A stretch of DNA of 59,722 nucleotides from Robiginitalea sp. (GTDB taxonomy: Bacteria > Bacteroidota > Bacteroidia > Flavobacteriales > Flavobacteriaceae). The position numbers were made by a program, and so were the translations under genes. The notes under the pieces are model-generated. The model did not search any database. It was not told the origin of the DNA and saw nothing but the letters and a program-made list of their open reading frames with translations. Position 1 is the first letter of the stretch. Each line of letters starts with the position of its first letter. Positions 9,047 through 17,730 of the stretch are shown here, piece by piece. The stretch covers positions 64,670 through 124,391 of the forward strand of contig JAHEJJ010000005.1 of NCBI GenBank assembly GCA_024638915.1, in the 5' to 3' direction.

Positions 9047-10389
9047 CTTTGTTGATTTGGTTTAATTCTGGGTATCAACAGAAGTTCAGTTTGCCTGCCG
9101 TTGACATATCTGAATCCATTTTCTGAGAAAAATCCGGCTTCCTCGAGCATAATTCTAATATCCCGTTTCCATTCAGGGATGTATATAGTGGTATTGAGTT
9201 CTATGGCATAGACCGTGTTGAAATTCAAAGGATAATTCTCTCCATCGTCTTTCATTACACCATTTTGTGCGTCCCACATACCTATTGTTGTTCCTGCCGA
9301 ATGCCCGTAAGAACCTAGCGGATGCGTATAAATAGCAGGTTTAAGTCCGACAGCCCGTGCTTCATTCAATGCACTGGCCAGGATCTCGTTGCCGGTGCGT
9401 CCTGCTTTCATGTTTTTGGTGAGATAATCCTGAACGGCATTCCCATCTTTGAGCCCGTTGATCAAAAAATCGGGAGCCTTGGATTCGCTTGGTTTTAATA
9501 CATAAGCGAGTTCCTGACAGTCCGTATTCAAACGCAGATAGGTGATTCCAAAATCGCAATGCAGCAAGTCGCCTGGACGGATAACCATATCGCCAGGACG
9601 GCCCGAAAATGAATACAAATGACTTACCAGCTCTTCGCTGGTCCTTTGAACATCTACAGTTGGATGAAACCAGGTTTCCAGGCCCAGGTCGGTCACTTTT
9701 TGGCGCATCCACCACTCCACTTCAGTTGTTGTGGTGATACCCGCTGTGATCACTTTTTCAGAAAAAGCCTCTGCTATGATATCGTGGGTGATATCGACAA
9801 GCTGATTATAGAGCACCATTTCTCTTTCTGTCCGGGTTTCGATCCAACGAACCGCCAGCTGTTCGGCTGATACGATTCTGGAGCGAAACCTAGTTGGGAG
9901 GTATTCCATAAATTCCTCATAATCAGTCTTTACCAGGCCATCGGCTACATTGTGGTCCTCTGAATAATTCAATCCTATAGCCTTTGGATTGCGTTCTTCT
10001 ATCAGCGTTACCAATCTGCGCCACTGATCTGGTTCTTTTTCTTTATCCCAGGCAGATCGGATCTGTTTTCCGATATCGTAGCGGGCCACGGCTAATTTTT
10101 CGATGGTATCCCGCGCAGTGTCCCGATAAAACAACAAAATGGTTCGCCGCCGGGCATTTAACCATGTGGCGGGCAACATAGTCCTGAGTACAGGGTCCTC
10201 ATTGTATTCCCTGGAGATCAGGACCCACATATCTAGTCCGGCCTCATCCATCAAACGGGGAAGAAGGCTATTAAAACGTTCCTCAAGAATTTCATCAATC
10301 ACTTCAGATCTCTGGCGCTCTGTTAAGATTTGCTGGCCCTGAACATAAGACAAGAGGAAACAGAAGGTTAAAAAAGCTAAAATTCTCAT
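9043..10389 (-). CDS. Secreted M24 family metallopeptidase (Xaa-Pro aminopeptidase-like)
   Basis: 448 residues with a signal peptide (cleavage near residue 18, after VQG). The C-terminal pita-bread domain carries the metal ligands expected of M24: HCDFG and NTDCQE for the two Asp, HPLGSYGHSAG for the His, and IELN and MLEEAGFF for the two Glu. The N-terminal half is the creatinase-like domain. It probably removes N-terminal residues or hydrolyses dipeptides outside the cytoplasm. Its stop overlaps the start of the VWA-plug gene by four bases, so it heads a two-gene unit. Confidence 0.85.
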   Translation of the reverse strand: MRILAFLTFCFLLSYVQGQQILTERQRSEVIDEILEERFNSLLPRLMDEAGLDMWVLISREYNEDPVLRTMLPATWLNARRRTILLFYRDTARDTIEKLAVARYDIGKQIRSAWDKEKEPDQWRRLVTLIEERNPKAIGLNYSEDHNVADGLVKTDYEEFMEYLPTRFRSRIVSAEQLAVRWIETRTEREMVLYNQLVDITHDIIAEAFSEKVITAGITTTTEVEWWMRQKVTDLGLETWFHPTVDVQRTSEELVSHLYSFSGRPGDMVIRPGDLLHCDFGITYLRLNTDCQELAYVLKPSESKAPDFLINGLKDGNAVQDYLTKNMKAGRTGNEILASALNEARAVGLKPAIYTHPLGSYGHSAGTTIGMWDAQNGVMKDDGENYPLNFNTVYAIELNTTIYIPEWKRDIRIMLEEAGFFSENGFRYVNGRQTELLLIPRIKPNQQR

Positions 10390-10467
10390 AGGGTAGTATT
10401 GAAATATGAAAATACTGTTTTTTAGCCAAAATATTTCATGCTAAAATCTAAAAATCTCGCATAAACA

Positions 10468-11547
10468 TTAAAGATTTACGGCCCATTTATGGATCTCGGG
10501 CCGATTGACCTTCCCGTTCCCAGTTTCGGGAAATATTTCCATTTTCAGAATCTCTTTAGGAATCTCGTACTTCTTTATTGCTATGTTTTGTTTTATGGTG
10601 GTCATTAGCTTAGATTCATCTGAGATACCTTCAAGAACCAAAATCAGTCGTTGGCCCAATTCTTCATCTGGAAGGCCCATCAAAATAAACCTGTTGTCGA
10701 TGAGTTCTGACAACTTTTGCTCAATCAATTCCGGATGTAATTTAACTCCCCCGGAGTTGATCACATTGTCGGCTCGTCCCAACCAATGAAATTGATGATC
10801 CCCCCTTAATTTTACAATATCATTCGTGTAAATGGTTTGGATCGGGTCCCAGGGTAATTTTATCACTAAACGATCCGTCTCATCCTGAGAGAGCATGATT
10901 CCGGGAAGTGCGATAAAGGGCACTACCCTATCTTCTCCCATATCCAGCCCATTTAACGGCTTTAATGCAATATGCGAGGCGGTCTCGGTCATACCATAGG
11001 ATTCATAAATCTTTGTTTTGGCATTCCTGAGCGACATCACATCCTTTCTTGAAAAGGGAGCCCCGCCAACAATGAGGGTTTTGATCCTATCCAGATAAGA
11101 AAGGGAATTCCTGAGTTGAAGAGGGACCATCGCACAAAAATCGTACTCTCCTCTTGCTTCGAGAAGCGGACTGGAAGAGGGCGATATAATCTCGAGACTC
11201 CAGCCCAGTACCATGGCCCTGACCAACATCATTTTACCGGCAATATGCAAGGCTGACAAGCAAAGTAATGATTTGCAGCCTTGGTGAAGACCCAGGAATT
11301 CTGCTGTGGCCATGGCTGAGGCGGTCATGTACTTTTTCGAAAGCTCAATAGTCTTGGGCGGCCCGGTAGACCCGGATGTTTTTACAAGTATGGAGGGGCT
11401 GTCGGATAACCAATCGAGTAAAAAATCGCCGATTGGTCCTTCATACCCTTCCCCTTCCTTGATGTAACTATAGCCCACTTCAAGCAATGCCTCCCTGTCA
11501 CAGGAAAGCCCATTAAGTTGGAATTCAGGATGAAGTTTACCGGTCAT
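10468..11547 (-). CDS. menE: O-succinylbenzoate-CoA ligase (MenE-like AMP-binding protein)
   Basis: ANL-superfamily adenylating enzyme, short for the family at about 359 residues. The adenylate motif KTSGSTGPPKTIELS is at about residue 56, YESYGMTETASH at about 190 and the hinge GRADNVINSGG at about 260; the C-terminal domain ends with GNGKVNRPE, containing the catalytic Lys. MenE activates o-succinylbenzoate to its CoA ester in menaquinone synthesis. Assignment rests on the short form and on menC two genes upstream. I chose the ATG at 11547; another in-frame ATG lies at 11556. Either way it overlaps the CPBP gene, so menC, CPBP and menE look translationally coupled. Confidence 0.88.
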   Translation of the reverse strand: MTGKLHPEFQLNGLSCDREALLEVGYSYIKEGEGYEGPIGDFLLDWLSDSPSILVKTSGSTGPPKTIELSKKYMTASAMATAEFLGLHQGCKSLLCLSALHIAGKMMLVRAMVLGWSLEIISPSSSPLLEARGEYDFCAMVPLQLRNSLSYLDRIKTLIVGGAPFSRKDVMSLRNAKTKIYESYGMTETASHIALKPLNGLDMGEDRVVPFIALPGIMLSQDETDRLVIKLPWDPIQTIYTNDIVKLRGDHQFHWLGRADNVINSGGVKLHPELIEQKLSELIDNRFILMGLPDEELGQRLILVLEGISDESKLMTTIKQNIAIKKYEIPKEILKMEIFPETGNGKVNRPEIHKWAVNL

Positions 11548-12499
11548 CGGGTCCATTTTCTATACGGCGGTCATCTCCCATAACAGGTTCTACTTCTCCC
11601 AGCAATCTTTCTTTCCAATTGTTCCAGCCATATCGTTTTGCGAAAGTGATAAGGAGAATGGGGTAAATGACCAAAACAGGCAAAAAAACGTCCCAGCCCA
11701 ATCCTGGTTCTGAAATATCGCGAAAGAGGGAATTGGTTTGAAAGGCAGTCCAATCTGCCGTAACGAGGATAGCGGCGGTAAGGTTATTGGCTGCGTGGAA
11801 ACCAAGGGCAAGTTCAATCCCGTCGTCCATCAATGTCATGATACCTAAAAATAAGCCGGTTCCCATATAAAAAAACATAATGCCGTATCCCAACTTGTCG
11901 ACTTCAGGGTTAAAAATATGCAGGAGTCCAAATATCAGGGAGGTAAACAGCAGCGGAATCCATTTTTTACCAGACATAATACCGATACCTTGCATAAGAT
12001 ACGCCCTCATATAATATTCCTCAAAACTGGTTTGTAAAGGGATAAATAGCACTGCTATAATCAATAGGATCAGAAAAGGTGTGGCGTTAAAATTAAATTT
12101 GTAGTCATCGGGCGATAAATAGATATCCAGCAGAATAAAAAGAGCCGAAATAAAAGTCCAAAGTAAAAAGGCGAAGCCAATTCGTTTCCAGTCTATTCGT
12201 GGCCTGCTTGTCGTCAGGGAGGTAAATGACCGGCGGTGAAGCCATCTTACCGTCAGGGCAACTGCCAGCAGCCCTACGGCAAAACTAAATAACATCAAAA
12301 GCAAAAATAAATTCGATCCCAGCATTTCAGACATGGCGGTGATATCGGTAGGAAATTCACGGGTATCCACCATTTTAAATACCAAAGCTGCCATAAGAGG
12401 TATCGCTCCGATAAACTGCCAGGCACAGAAAATAAGAATCGTACCTAAAACATAGCGCCACCCATCATGCAACCCTTTAAAACCTTCTTCTATGAACAT
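11537..12499 (-). CDS. CPBP family intramembrane metalloprotease
   Basis: About 320 residues with eight or so hydrophobic helices. The CPBP (Abi) motifs are present: EEYYMRAYLMQ (EExxxR type) at about residue 165, FGLLHIFNP with a His at about 200, and FHAANNL at about 243. These form the metal site of type II CAAX-like proteases. The start at 12499 is preferred over 12526 because MFIEEGFKGLHDG matches the family beginning and reduces the overlap with menC to ten bases. It sits between menC and menE; I know of no direct menaquinone role, though the placement suggests only co-expression. Confidence 0.85.
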   Translation of the reverse strand: MFIEEGFKGLHDGWRYVLGTILIFCAWQFIGAIPLMAALVFKMVDTREFPTDITAMSEMLGSNLFLLLMLFSFAVGLLAVALTVRWLHRRSFTSLTTSRPRIDWKRIGFAFLLWTFISALFILLDIYLSPDDYKFNFNATPFLILLIIAVLFIPLQTSFEEYYMRAYLMQGIGIMSGKKWIPLLFTSLIFGLLHIFNPEVDKLGYGIMFFYMGTGLFLGIMTLMDDGIELALGFHAANNLTAAILVTADWTAFQTNSLFRDISEPGLGWDVFLPVLVIYPILLITFAKRYGWNNWKERLLGEVEPVMGDDRRIENGPDDR

Positions 12500-13542
12500 A
12501 AATCCCCAATTAAATTTGCAGGCCAATCCAGTCCGCGATTGTAATATAACATACCCTGCCGGATTTCGAGCGGGGAATCAAAATTATTAGTATAAAGACT
12601 ACCGGTTCCTAAACCCTGATGCATCGTGGTGTTTAATGTATAGGTCCATTGGGCTATGGCATTCAATCCAATATTGCTCTCCAATGCACTGGTGATCCAC
12701 CAATCGCAGTTGAATTCGTCGGCAAGGGCTATCCACTCCATACATGCGCCAAAACCACCAACCAGGCTTGGTTTTAAAATAATGTATTGCGGCCTGGTGA
12801 TTTTCAATAATTCTCTCTTTTTGTTTTGGGAGAATAATCCGATCAATTCCTCATCGAGGGCTATAGGTAAAGGTGATCTTCTGCACAGATGGGCCATTTT
12901 ATCCCATTGGCCTGTGCCTATAGGCTGTTCGATACTATGAATGTCGTATTGAGATAGCATTGTCAGTTTCTCCAATGCTTCTTCAGGGTCGAATGCCCCA
13001 TTGGCATCGAGCCTGAGCTGGACCTCATTGGCAGAATACCGCTGCCTCAGGGATTTTAAAAACCGGACCTCAGTCTCAAAATCCAGCGCTCCCACTTTCA
13101 TCTTTATACATTGAAAACCAGTGGCGATCTTTTCATCCAACTGATCATAGAGAAACGATTCATCACCCATCCAAATCAATCCATTAATTGGAATAGAAGA
13201 TTTGCCTTCGGTGAACAAAGAAGGATATAGCACAAATGGATCCTGTGCTCCAAGAGAACGAAAGGCTTGTTCCATGCCAAACTGAATGCTGGGAAACCGA
13301 TCCAGATTCTTATTCAGGGCTTTAAAGCCTTCTGAAACATGTTTACAGGCTTCGACCAATTTATCTTCATAATCGGTAACGTCGTCAACACTCAACCCTC
13401 TCAATAGGCCACACTCGCCCACTCCCACACGATCCTTTTCCCGGAGAATAATAAAATGGGTCTCCTTTGAAGTTAGTACACCTCTGGAGGTGCCACTCGG
13501 ATTCTTAAACTCAAGTAGATATTTGCAATGCCGGGCCTCCAT
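12490..13542 (-). CDS. menC: o-Succinylbenzoate synthase
   Basis: Enolase-superfamily enzyme of about 350 residues. CIKMKVG at about residue 180 carries the catalytic KxK; LRLDANGAF, SIEQPI and ALDEELI supply the three metal-binding acids; and YIILKPSLVGGF has the second catalytic Lys. MenC dehydrates SHCHC to o-succinylbenzoate. The ATG at 13542 is preferred to the one at 13563, since MEARHCKYLLEFKNP begins the capping domain. The CPBP gene overlaps its 3' end. Confidence 0.9.
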   Translation of the reverse strand: MEARHCKYLLEFKNPSGTSRGVLTSKETHFIILREKDRVGVGECGLLRGLSVDDVTDYEDKLVEACKHVSEGFKALNKNLDRFPSIQFGMEQAFRSLGAQDPFVLYPSLFTEGKSSIPINGLIWMGDESFLYDQLDEKIATGFQCIKMKVGALDFETEVRFLKSLRQRYSANEVQLRLDANGAFDPEEALEKLTMLSQYDIHSIEQPIGTGQWDKMAHLCRRSPLPIALDEELIGLFSQNKKRELLKITRPQYIILKPSLVGGFGACMEWIALADEFNCDWWITSALESNIGLNAIAQWTYTLNTTMHQGLGTGSLYTNNFDSPLEIRQGMLYYNRGLDWPANLIGDLCS

Positions 13543-13645
13543 AATATTTTGGAAAATGATCAAAAGGATATAAAGCTCTCAAGAATGTCCTATGGGTTAA
13601 TTTCAGGCGCAATGGTTTGGGTTCATAAAGAATGGTTTATACCCT

Positions 13646-14326
13646 TTAGAGGGATAGAGAGGCCCCGATATTGAGTAAATGGAGCTTTTTACCTGCCTTA
13701 TCAAATGTTTCTGTTGCCCTTTGATGATCGATCTCTATATATCCGAAAGTATCGTAATGATATCCCAGAATCTGATCACACTCCAAGAATGTTGCAGCGA
13801 TTACCGCATCGTCGATTCCCATGGTGAAATTATCTCCAATAGGTAAGATCGCCATATCTAAGGGGCCTTCAGCGGGAATGAGTTTCATATCCATCGTTAG
13901 AGCAGTATCCCCGGCAATATAAAGTCGTTTTCCATCGGCCTGCAAAACAAATCCTCCTGGCTGGCCTCCATAGGAACCATCTGGAAAGGAAGAGGTATGA
14001 ATAGCCTGGGTATATTTTAATCGGCCAAAATCAAAGTTCCAGTTGCCGCCATGATTCATCGGGTGAGCTTTCAGCCCCTTGTTGCCATAATGGGTAGCTA
14101 TTTCATAATTACTCACAATGGTGGCGCCTGTTCTTTTGGCAATGGCTTCCACATCGAGTATATGATCCTGATGGGCATGGGTTACCAAAATATAATCAGG
14201 GTCAAGGGTGTCAATGTCAATTTTCCCGCTGGCCATTTCATTTCCACTGATAAAGGGATCGATCAGCAGTTTGGTATCATTAAAATCGATACTCAGGGCT
14301 GCATGTCCCAGAAATGTGATTTTCAT
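13646..14326 (-). CDS. Metal-dependent hydrolase, UlaG-like MBL fold
   Basis: 226 residues, a full-length UPF0173-type protein. It begins MKITFLGHAALSIDF and carries the complete VTHAHQDHILD (HxHxDH), NHGG, YIAGDTAL and a final HYDTFG. There is no signal peptide, so it is cytoplasmic. The family is annotated as metal-dependent hydrolase without a settled substrate. It lies between the histidine kinase and menC on the same strand, 24 bases after the kinase start region; I see no terminator between it and menC. Confidence 0.9.
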   Translation of the reverse strand: MKITFLGHAALSIDFNDTKLLIDPFISGNEMASGKIDIDTLDPDYILVTHAHQDHILDVEAIAKRTGATIVSNYEIATHYGNKGLKAHPMNHGGNWNFDFGRLKYTQAIHTSSFPDGSYGGQPGGFVLQADGKRLYIAGDTALTMDMKLIPAEGPLDMAILPIGDNFTMGIDDAVIAATFLECDQILGYHYDTFGYIEIDHQRATETFDKAGKKLHLLNIGASLSL

Positions 14327-14350
14327 GTTGTGTAAGTTTCTACTTCAAAT

Positions 14351-16300
14351 TTATTTAAAATTGAAGTAAAAACGCACTCCGTCGGAAGATTTATCGATGT
14401 TGAGTTTAGACTGTAGCTGGTTTACCAGACGGTTGATCAACCTGATACCCATGGAAGAATTAGCGCGCTCTTCGGAATCATCAGGCAGACCTATTCCATT
14501 ATCAACATACTCAAAAAAGCCTTCCTGGCCGTTCTTCCGGAGATGGATATAGATCTTAGGGTTCGCATGATCATCGGGAAAGGCGTATTTGAATGAATTG
14601 GAAACGAGCTCATTGAGAATCAAACCAAAGGGTATCGCACGATCGATATCCAGTTCCACTCCTTCGGCGTCGATGGTGATATTGATATTGTGACCGCCTT
14701 TTTTGAAGACAGATTGCACACTATTGATAAGGCTTTCTATATAGCCCTGCATTTCAATTACAGAAAGATCCTCGTTCTGATAGAGCTTTTGATGGATTAG
14801 CGCCATTGCCTTAACCCTGCTTTTTCCTTCTTCAAGTGCTTCAATCGCCGCCTTGCTCCTGGTATTTTTAGTCTGTAAACTCAACAGGCTGGAAACCATT
14901 TGCAGGTTATTTTTAACCCGGTGATGGATCTCTTTCAGCAGCGAGTCTTTTTCCACCAGTGAGTTTTCTATTATATGCTTTTGTTCTGCGATAAGTCTTT
15001 GGTTCTTAATACTCTTGAGGTAGGCATATACCAGTCCGGCAAATCCCAGTAAGGTGAAAATCAAAGAAATAAAAACCAGGTTTATTTTTTCATCCTTGTT
15101 CTGAAGCTCACTGCGCGCCCTTTCCATCTCGAGTTTTTGCTGATCGATCATCCGCCTTGAATTATCGAGATCTTCCTGTGCCACTACCGCGACCAACTGC
15201 TGTTTTTTAATCGCAGATTCGTGTACGTTGAGGGAATCCTGGATCCTGATGTTCTTTTTTAGAAAAAAGGCCTCATTGCGGTGGTCCTCAATTCTTCCAT
15301 AATACGCCGCCAGCAAACGGTTCTTTTTGAGTTGAAACGCGGGTTTGATGAGATTGAGGTCGGCATCGAGATATTGCTTTGCCTCGCTATAATTGCCAAT
15401 TTTGATCTCACATTCGGCCAGGGCCAGTGTATTTTCGACTATATCCTGTGAATACCCGCCTCCATTGTTTTCCTGTATACTCTCGATACTCCTTTCGAGA
15501 TAGGGAATCGCGTCTTCACACTGGTTGAGTTGTTCGTAGCTTTTGCCGATGTTGCCCTCAATTATAGCTTTTAAAACCAAGCCCTTACCAATCTCATTTT
15601 CAGTTTTTACCGTGCTTAAATCATTGAGATAAACATCAATAAATCCTTTGGCTTTTAATAAATTGGTTATGGCAGTTGAGGCTGATTTATCGAGTCGGAG
15701 ATAATTCCCAACATTATTGTGGTATTGGGCCAGGCCATAGAAATCATTTTCGGGGATTCCCTTCTTGACCTCCATAATATATTCGTTCATAGCCCTTCTA
15801 TGTAAGCCCAGATTGGAATAGATATCATAAAAGGCGACATTGTCGGTAAGCCCTAATTCGCGCTTCTCCTTTCTGATTTCGATCTGCCTGTCATAGAATT
15901 GTAGCTGGGCGTAGTTCTGATCCAGCAAATCCAGCATGATTTTCTTGAGTTCAATGTCGTACCTATCAATATTCTCACGCAAATCCTTGGCAATGGCGAC
16001 ACTCTTGTCATAATCGCCTAAGTCATAAAAGATCTGCGACTGCATAAATTTATAGTGATCCACCTCGACAGAATCGGCCAATCTTTGAGCATTCACCAGG
16101 GAGGCGTTGACCGCATCGAGCCAGTCATAAGCTGAATCGTCCTGGTATCGGTTAGCGATATTGAAAAAGAAATTTAATTGCTCTCTTGTATTTTCAGTTT
16201 CCTCAAATTTTTGCAGTTCTCTCTTTTCCTCAGGCTCTGATTCCTGGGCATTCAGGTAAGGAATTACCAGTAAACTGAGTATAAATAGTAATTTATGCAT
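14351..16300 (-). CDS. TPR-containing sensor histidine kinase, HisKA_2 type
   Basis: 649 residues. A signal peptide (to about residue 19) leads into a long alpha-helical TPR-like region (about 25-370), a coiled coil, and one membrane helix LVFISLIFTLLGFAGLVYAYL at about 408-428. Then comes the dimerisation helix with LKEIHHRVKNNLQMVSSLLSLQ-like sequence (phospho-His near residue 462) and a HATPase domain with LILNELVSNSFKYAF and DNGIGLP. The HisKA_2 class commonly signals to LytTR-type or receiver-only regulators. The LytTR regulator at 16942 lies upstream on the same strand but is cut off by a terminator, so pairing is likely but not shown. A structured leader precedes the start codon. Confidence 0.9.
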   Translation of the reverse strand: MHKLLFILSLLVIPYLNAQESEPEEKRELQKFEETENTREQLNFFFNIANRYQDDSAYDWLDAVNASLVNAQRLADSVEVDHYKFMQSQIFYDLGDYDKSVAIAKDLRENIDRYDIELKKIMLDLLDQNYAQLQFYDRQIEIRKEKRELGLTDNVAFYDIYSNLGLHRRAMNEYIMEVKKGIPENDFYGLAQYHNNVGNYLRLDKSASTAITNLLKAKGFIDVYLNDLSTVKTENEIGKGLVLKAIIEGNIGKSYEQLNQCEDAIPYLERSIESIQENNGGGYSQDIVENTLALAECEIKIGNYSEAKQYLDADLNLIKPAFQLKKNRLLAAYYGRIEDHRNEAFFLKKNIRIQDSLNVHESAIKKQQLVAVVAQEDLDNSRRMIDQQKLEMERARSELQNKDEKINLVFISLIFTLLGFAGLVYAYLKSIKNQRLIAEQKHIIENSLVEKDSLLKEIHHRVKNNLQMVSSLLSLQTKNTRSKAAIEALEEGKSRVKAMALIHQKLYQNEDLSVIEMQGYIESLINSVQSVFKKGGHNINITIDAEGVELDIDRAIPFGLILNELVSNSFKYAFPDDHANPKIYIHLRKNGQEGFFEYVDNGIGLPDDSEERANSSMGIRLINRLVNQLQSKLNIDKSSDGVRFYFNFK

Positions 16301-16398
16301 GACCCCCTGCCAGTCGTTTACGGACTGGATTTAAAAAATTGTGTTTTTCACCTGTGATCCTCCTGTTTTGATATAGGGTCACAGGACCCTCAAACATA
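16301..16398 (-). promoter_or_regulatory. Promoter and structured leader of the TPR histidine kinase
   Basis: On the minus strand there is an exact -7 box TATGTTTG (16391-16398). Directly next to it lies an inverted repeat AGGGTC-N4-GACCCT (16375-16390) that would overlap the transcription start. The start of the leader can form a ten-base stem with one mismatch between 16376-16385 and 16351-16360. A second perfect six-base hairpin CCAGTC/GACTGG (16310-16328) ends nine bases before the ATG, followed by a G-run that could act as ribosome binding site. I did not find a TTG at the right distance for -33. Confidence 0.45.
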
Positions 16399-16578
16399 CC
16401 ATTATTTAACGGCGCAGCGGAATTTTTGTTGTAAAGCGATGGTATCGTGTTGTATCCGATGAATTTCAATCTCATAGGCTAAAGTGTTCTTAAAAATTAA
16501 GTAGGTGTCAGTTCCAGCGACGTAAGACTATTATAGATCAGCAGCTATCGATGACAGGTTCTCATCTGTTACCAAAAC

Positions 16579-16613
16579 AAAAAAAAGGCTATACACGAAT
16601 GCACAGCCTTTTT
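16579..16613 (-). terminator. Intrinsic terminator with TTCG tetraloop
   Basis: On the minus strand the stem AAAAAGGCTGTGCA pairs with TGTATAGCCTTTTT around a TTCG tetraloop, with two G-T wobble pairs, followed by a run of T. It ends the transcript coming from menA and the LytTR regulator, and separates them from the histidine kinase gene. Confidence 0.88.
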
Positions 16614-16657
16614 CGGAGAACACTATAAATAATTGGTAAGATTTGGGAATCTCTTAA

Positions 16658-16837
16658 TTATTTGATCCAAATGTAAGTTGTAGTTTCGAAGCTTCCGGAA
16701 TATTGTTGTGTAGGTGCCAATTTCTGTTGTGAAATGGCGCTTTTAACATCATTTGTGCTGTTCGTCGAACTTTTAGACCATTTTATCTGTTTACCACTAT
16801 AGGCCGCTGGTTCACCTCTCTGAATAACAGTATTCAC
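16658..16837 (-). CDS. Possible 59-residue small protein, GTG start
   Basis: Between the LytTR regulator and the terminator an open frame runs from a TGA at 16883 to a TAA at 16658. It has no ATG; GTG at 16837 would give 59 residues, polar and rich in Ser, Thr, Gln and Lys, ending TTTYIWIK. The terminator lies 45 bases after the stop, where a gene end would be expected. The part RGEPAAYSGKQIKW slightly resembles the tail of Gfo/Idh/MocA oxidoreductases, so it could also be a gene remnant. The 640 bases between the two signalling genes otherwise hold the terminator and the kinase leader. Confidence 0.3.
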   Translation of the reverse strand: MNTVIQRGEPAAYSGKQIKWSKSSTNSTNDVKSAISQQKLAPTQQYSGSFETTTYIWIK

Positions 16838-16941
16838 AACATGGAGTTGTTGTTCGTATATTGAATAAATAATATGGAATTCTCAGCTTCAATGATGAAG
16901 CCATACCCTTAAAAGAATTTGCGAGGATTTATATTTTTACA

Positions 16942-17694
16942 TTAAGAGTTCATCGCTGATAAGATGAATTCTTTAAAATCCTTGGAGATAGGGATCAGGG
17001 TGTTGTTGATCATGATATCCTTAGAATTCACCGCATCTATATGGTCTACATTAACGATATAAGATTTGTGGGCACGGTAAAACTTATTTCTGGGAAGTTT
17101 TTCCAAATAGTCTTTCAAGGGTGATCGGACCAGAAATTTTTTATCGATAGTATTGACTTCCAGATAAACGTTATCTGCCTTGATAAACTGGATATCGCCG
17201 AATGGAATTCGGTAATACAAATGTTGTTTTTTAACAAAGATCGAATCCTTCAAGACCGAATTTGGACTTGTTTTATCGTTCTGACTTTCCCCAGCGGCGC
17301 TTGTTCCTTTATTTTCATAATCAAAATTGGAAAGCGCAATTTCGATCGAGGTATAAAGATCCTGTTGTTCAAAAGGTTTTACCAAATAACCGTTGGGCTT
17401 AACGGTTTTGGCATTCTCTACCGTGGCACGGTCTGAGTTGGAGGTAACAAAAATGAACGGTATATTATAGTTATCCCGAATATGCTTACCGAGGTCTATT
17501 CCTGTTTTATCAGAAGCCAGGATAATATCTATAAGTACGAGGTCTACTTCTTTAGATTTAAGTACATCGACGGCTTGCTCATAAACAATTACATTATCTA
17601 CGATCTCATAGCCAATTTCCTCGAGCATAGACTGCATATCATCTGCGATGATAACATTGTCTTCAACGATCAGAATCTTAATAGGTTGTTCCAA
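16942..17694 (-). CDS. LytTR family response regulator
   Basis: 250 residues. The receiver domain (1-125) has the acidic pair ED at 11-12, phosphoacceptor Asp56 in LVLIDIIL, TSN at about 85 and the conserved Lys in YLVKPF. A linker rich in polar residues leads to a LytTR DNA-binding domain (about 150-250) with FIKADNVYLEV and FYRAHKSYIVN. It is a transcription regulator, probably phosphorylated by the HisKA_2 kinase encoded just downstream. It is 36 bases downstream of menA and probably in the same transcript as the SPOR protein and menA. Confidence 0.92.
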   Translation of the reverse strand: MEQPIKILIVEDNVIIADDMQSMLEEIGYEIVDNVIVYEQAVDVLKSKEVDLVLIDIILASDKTGIDLGKHIRDNYNIPFIFVTSNSDRATVENAKTVKPNGYLVKPFEQQDLYTSIEIALSNFDYENKGTSAAGESQNDKTSPNSVLKDSIFVKKQHLYYRIPFGDIQFIKADNVYLEVNTIDKKFLVRSPLKDYLEKLPRNKFYRAHKSYIVNVDHIDAVNSKDIMINNTLIPISKDFKEFILSAMNS

Positions 17695-17730
17695 AGTAAG
17701 TGTGGTTTACAAGGTTATGTCCACTCAAAT

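Noticed and set aside
16293-16475. 60-codon minus-strand frame starting at 16475 and overlapping the kinase start
   Set aside because: It spans the -7 box and the hairpins of the kinase leader, has no recognisable features, and its composition does not look like a protein. I read the region as regulatory.
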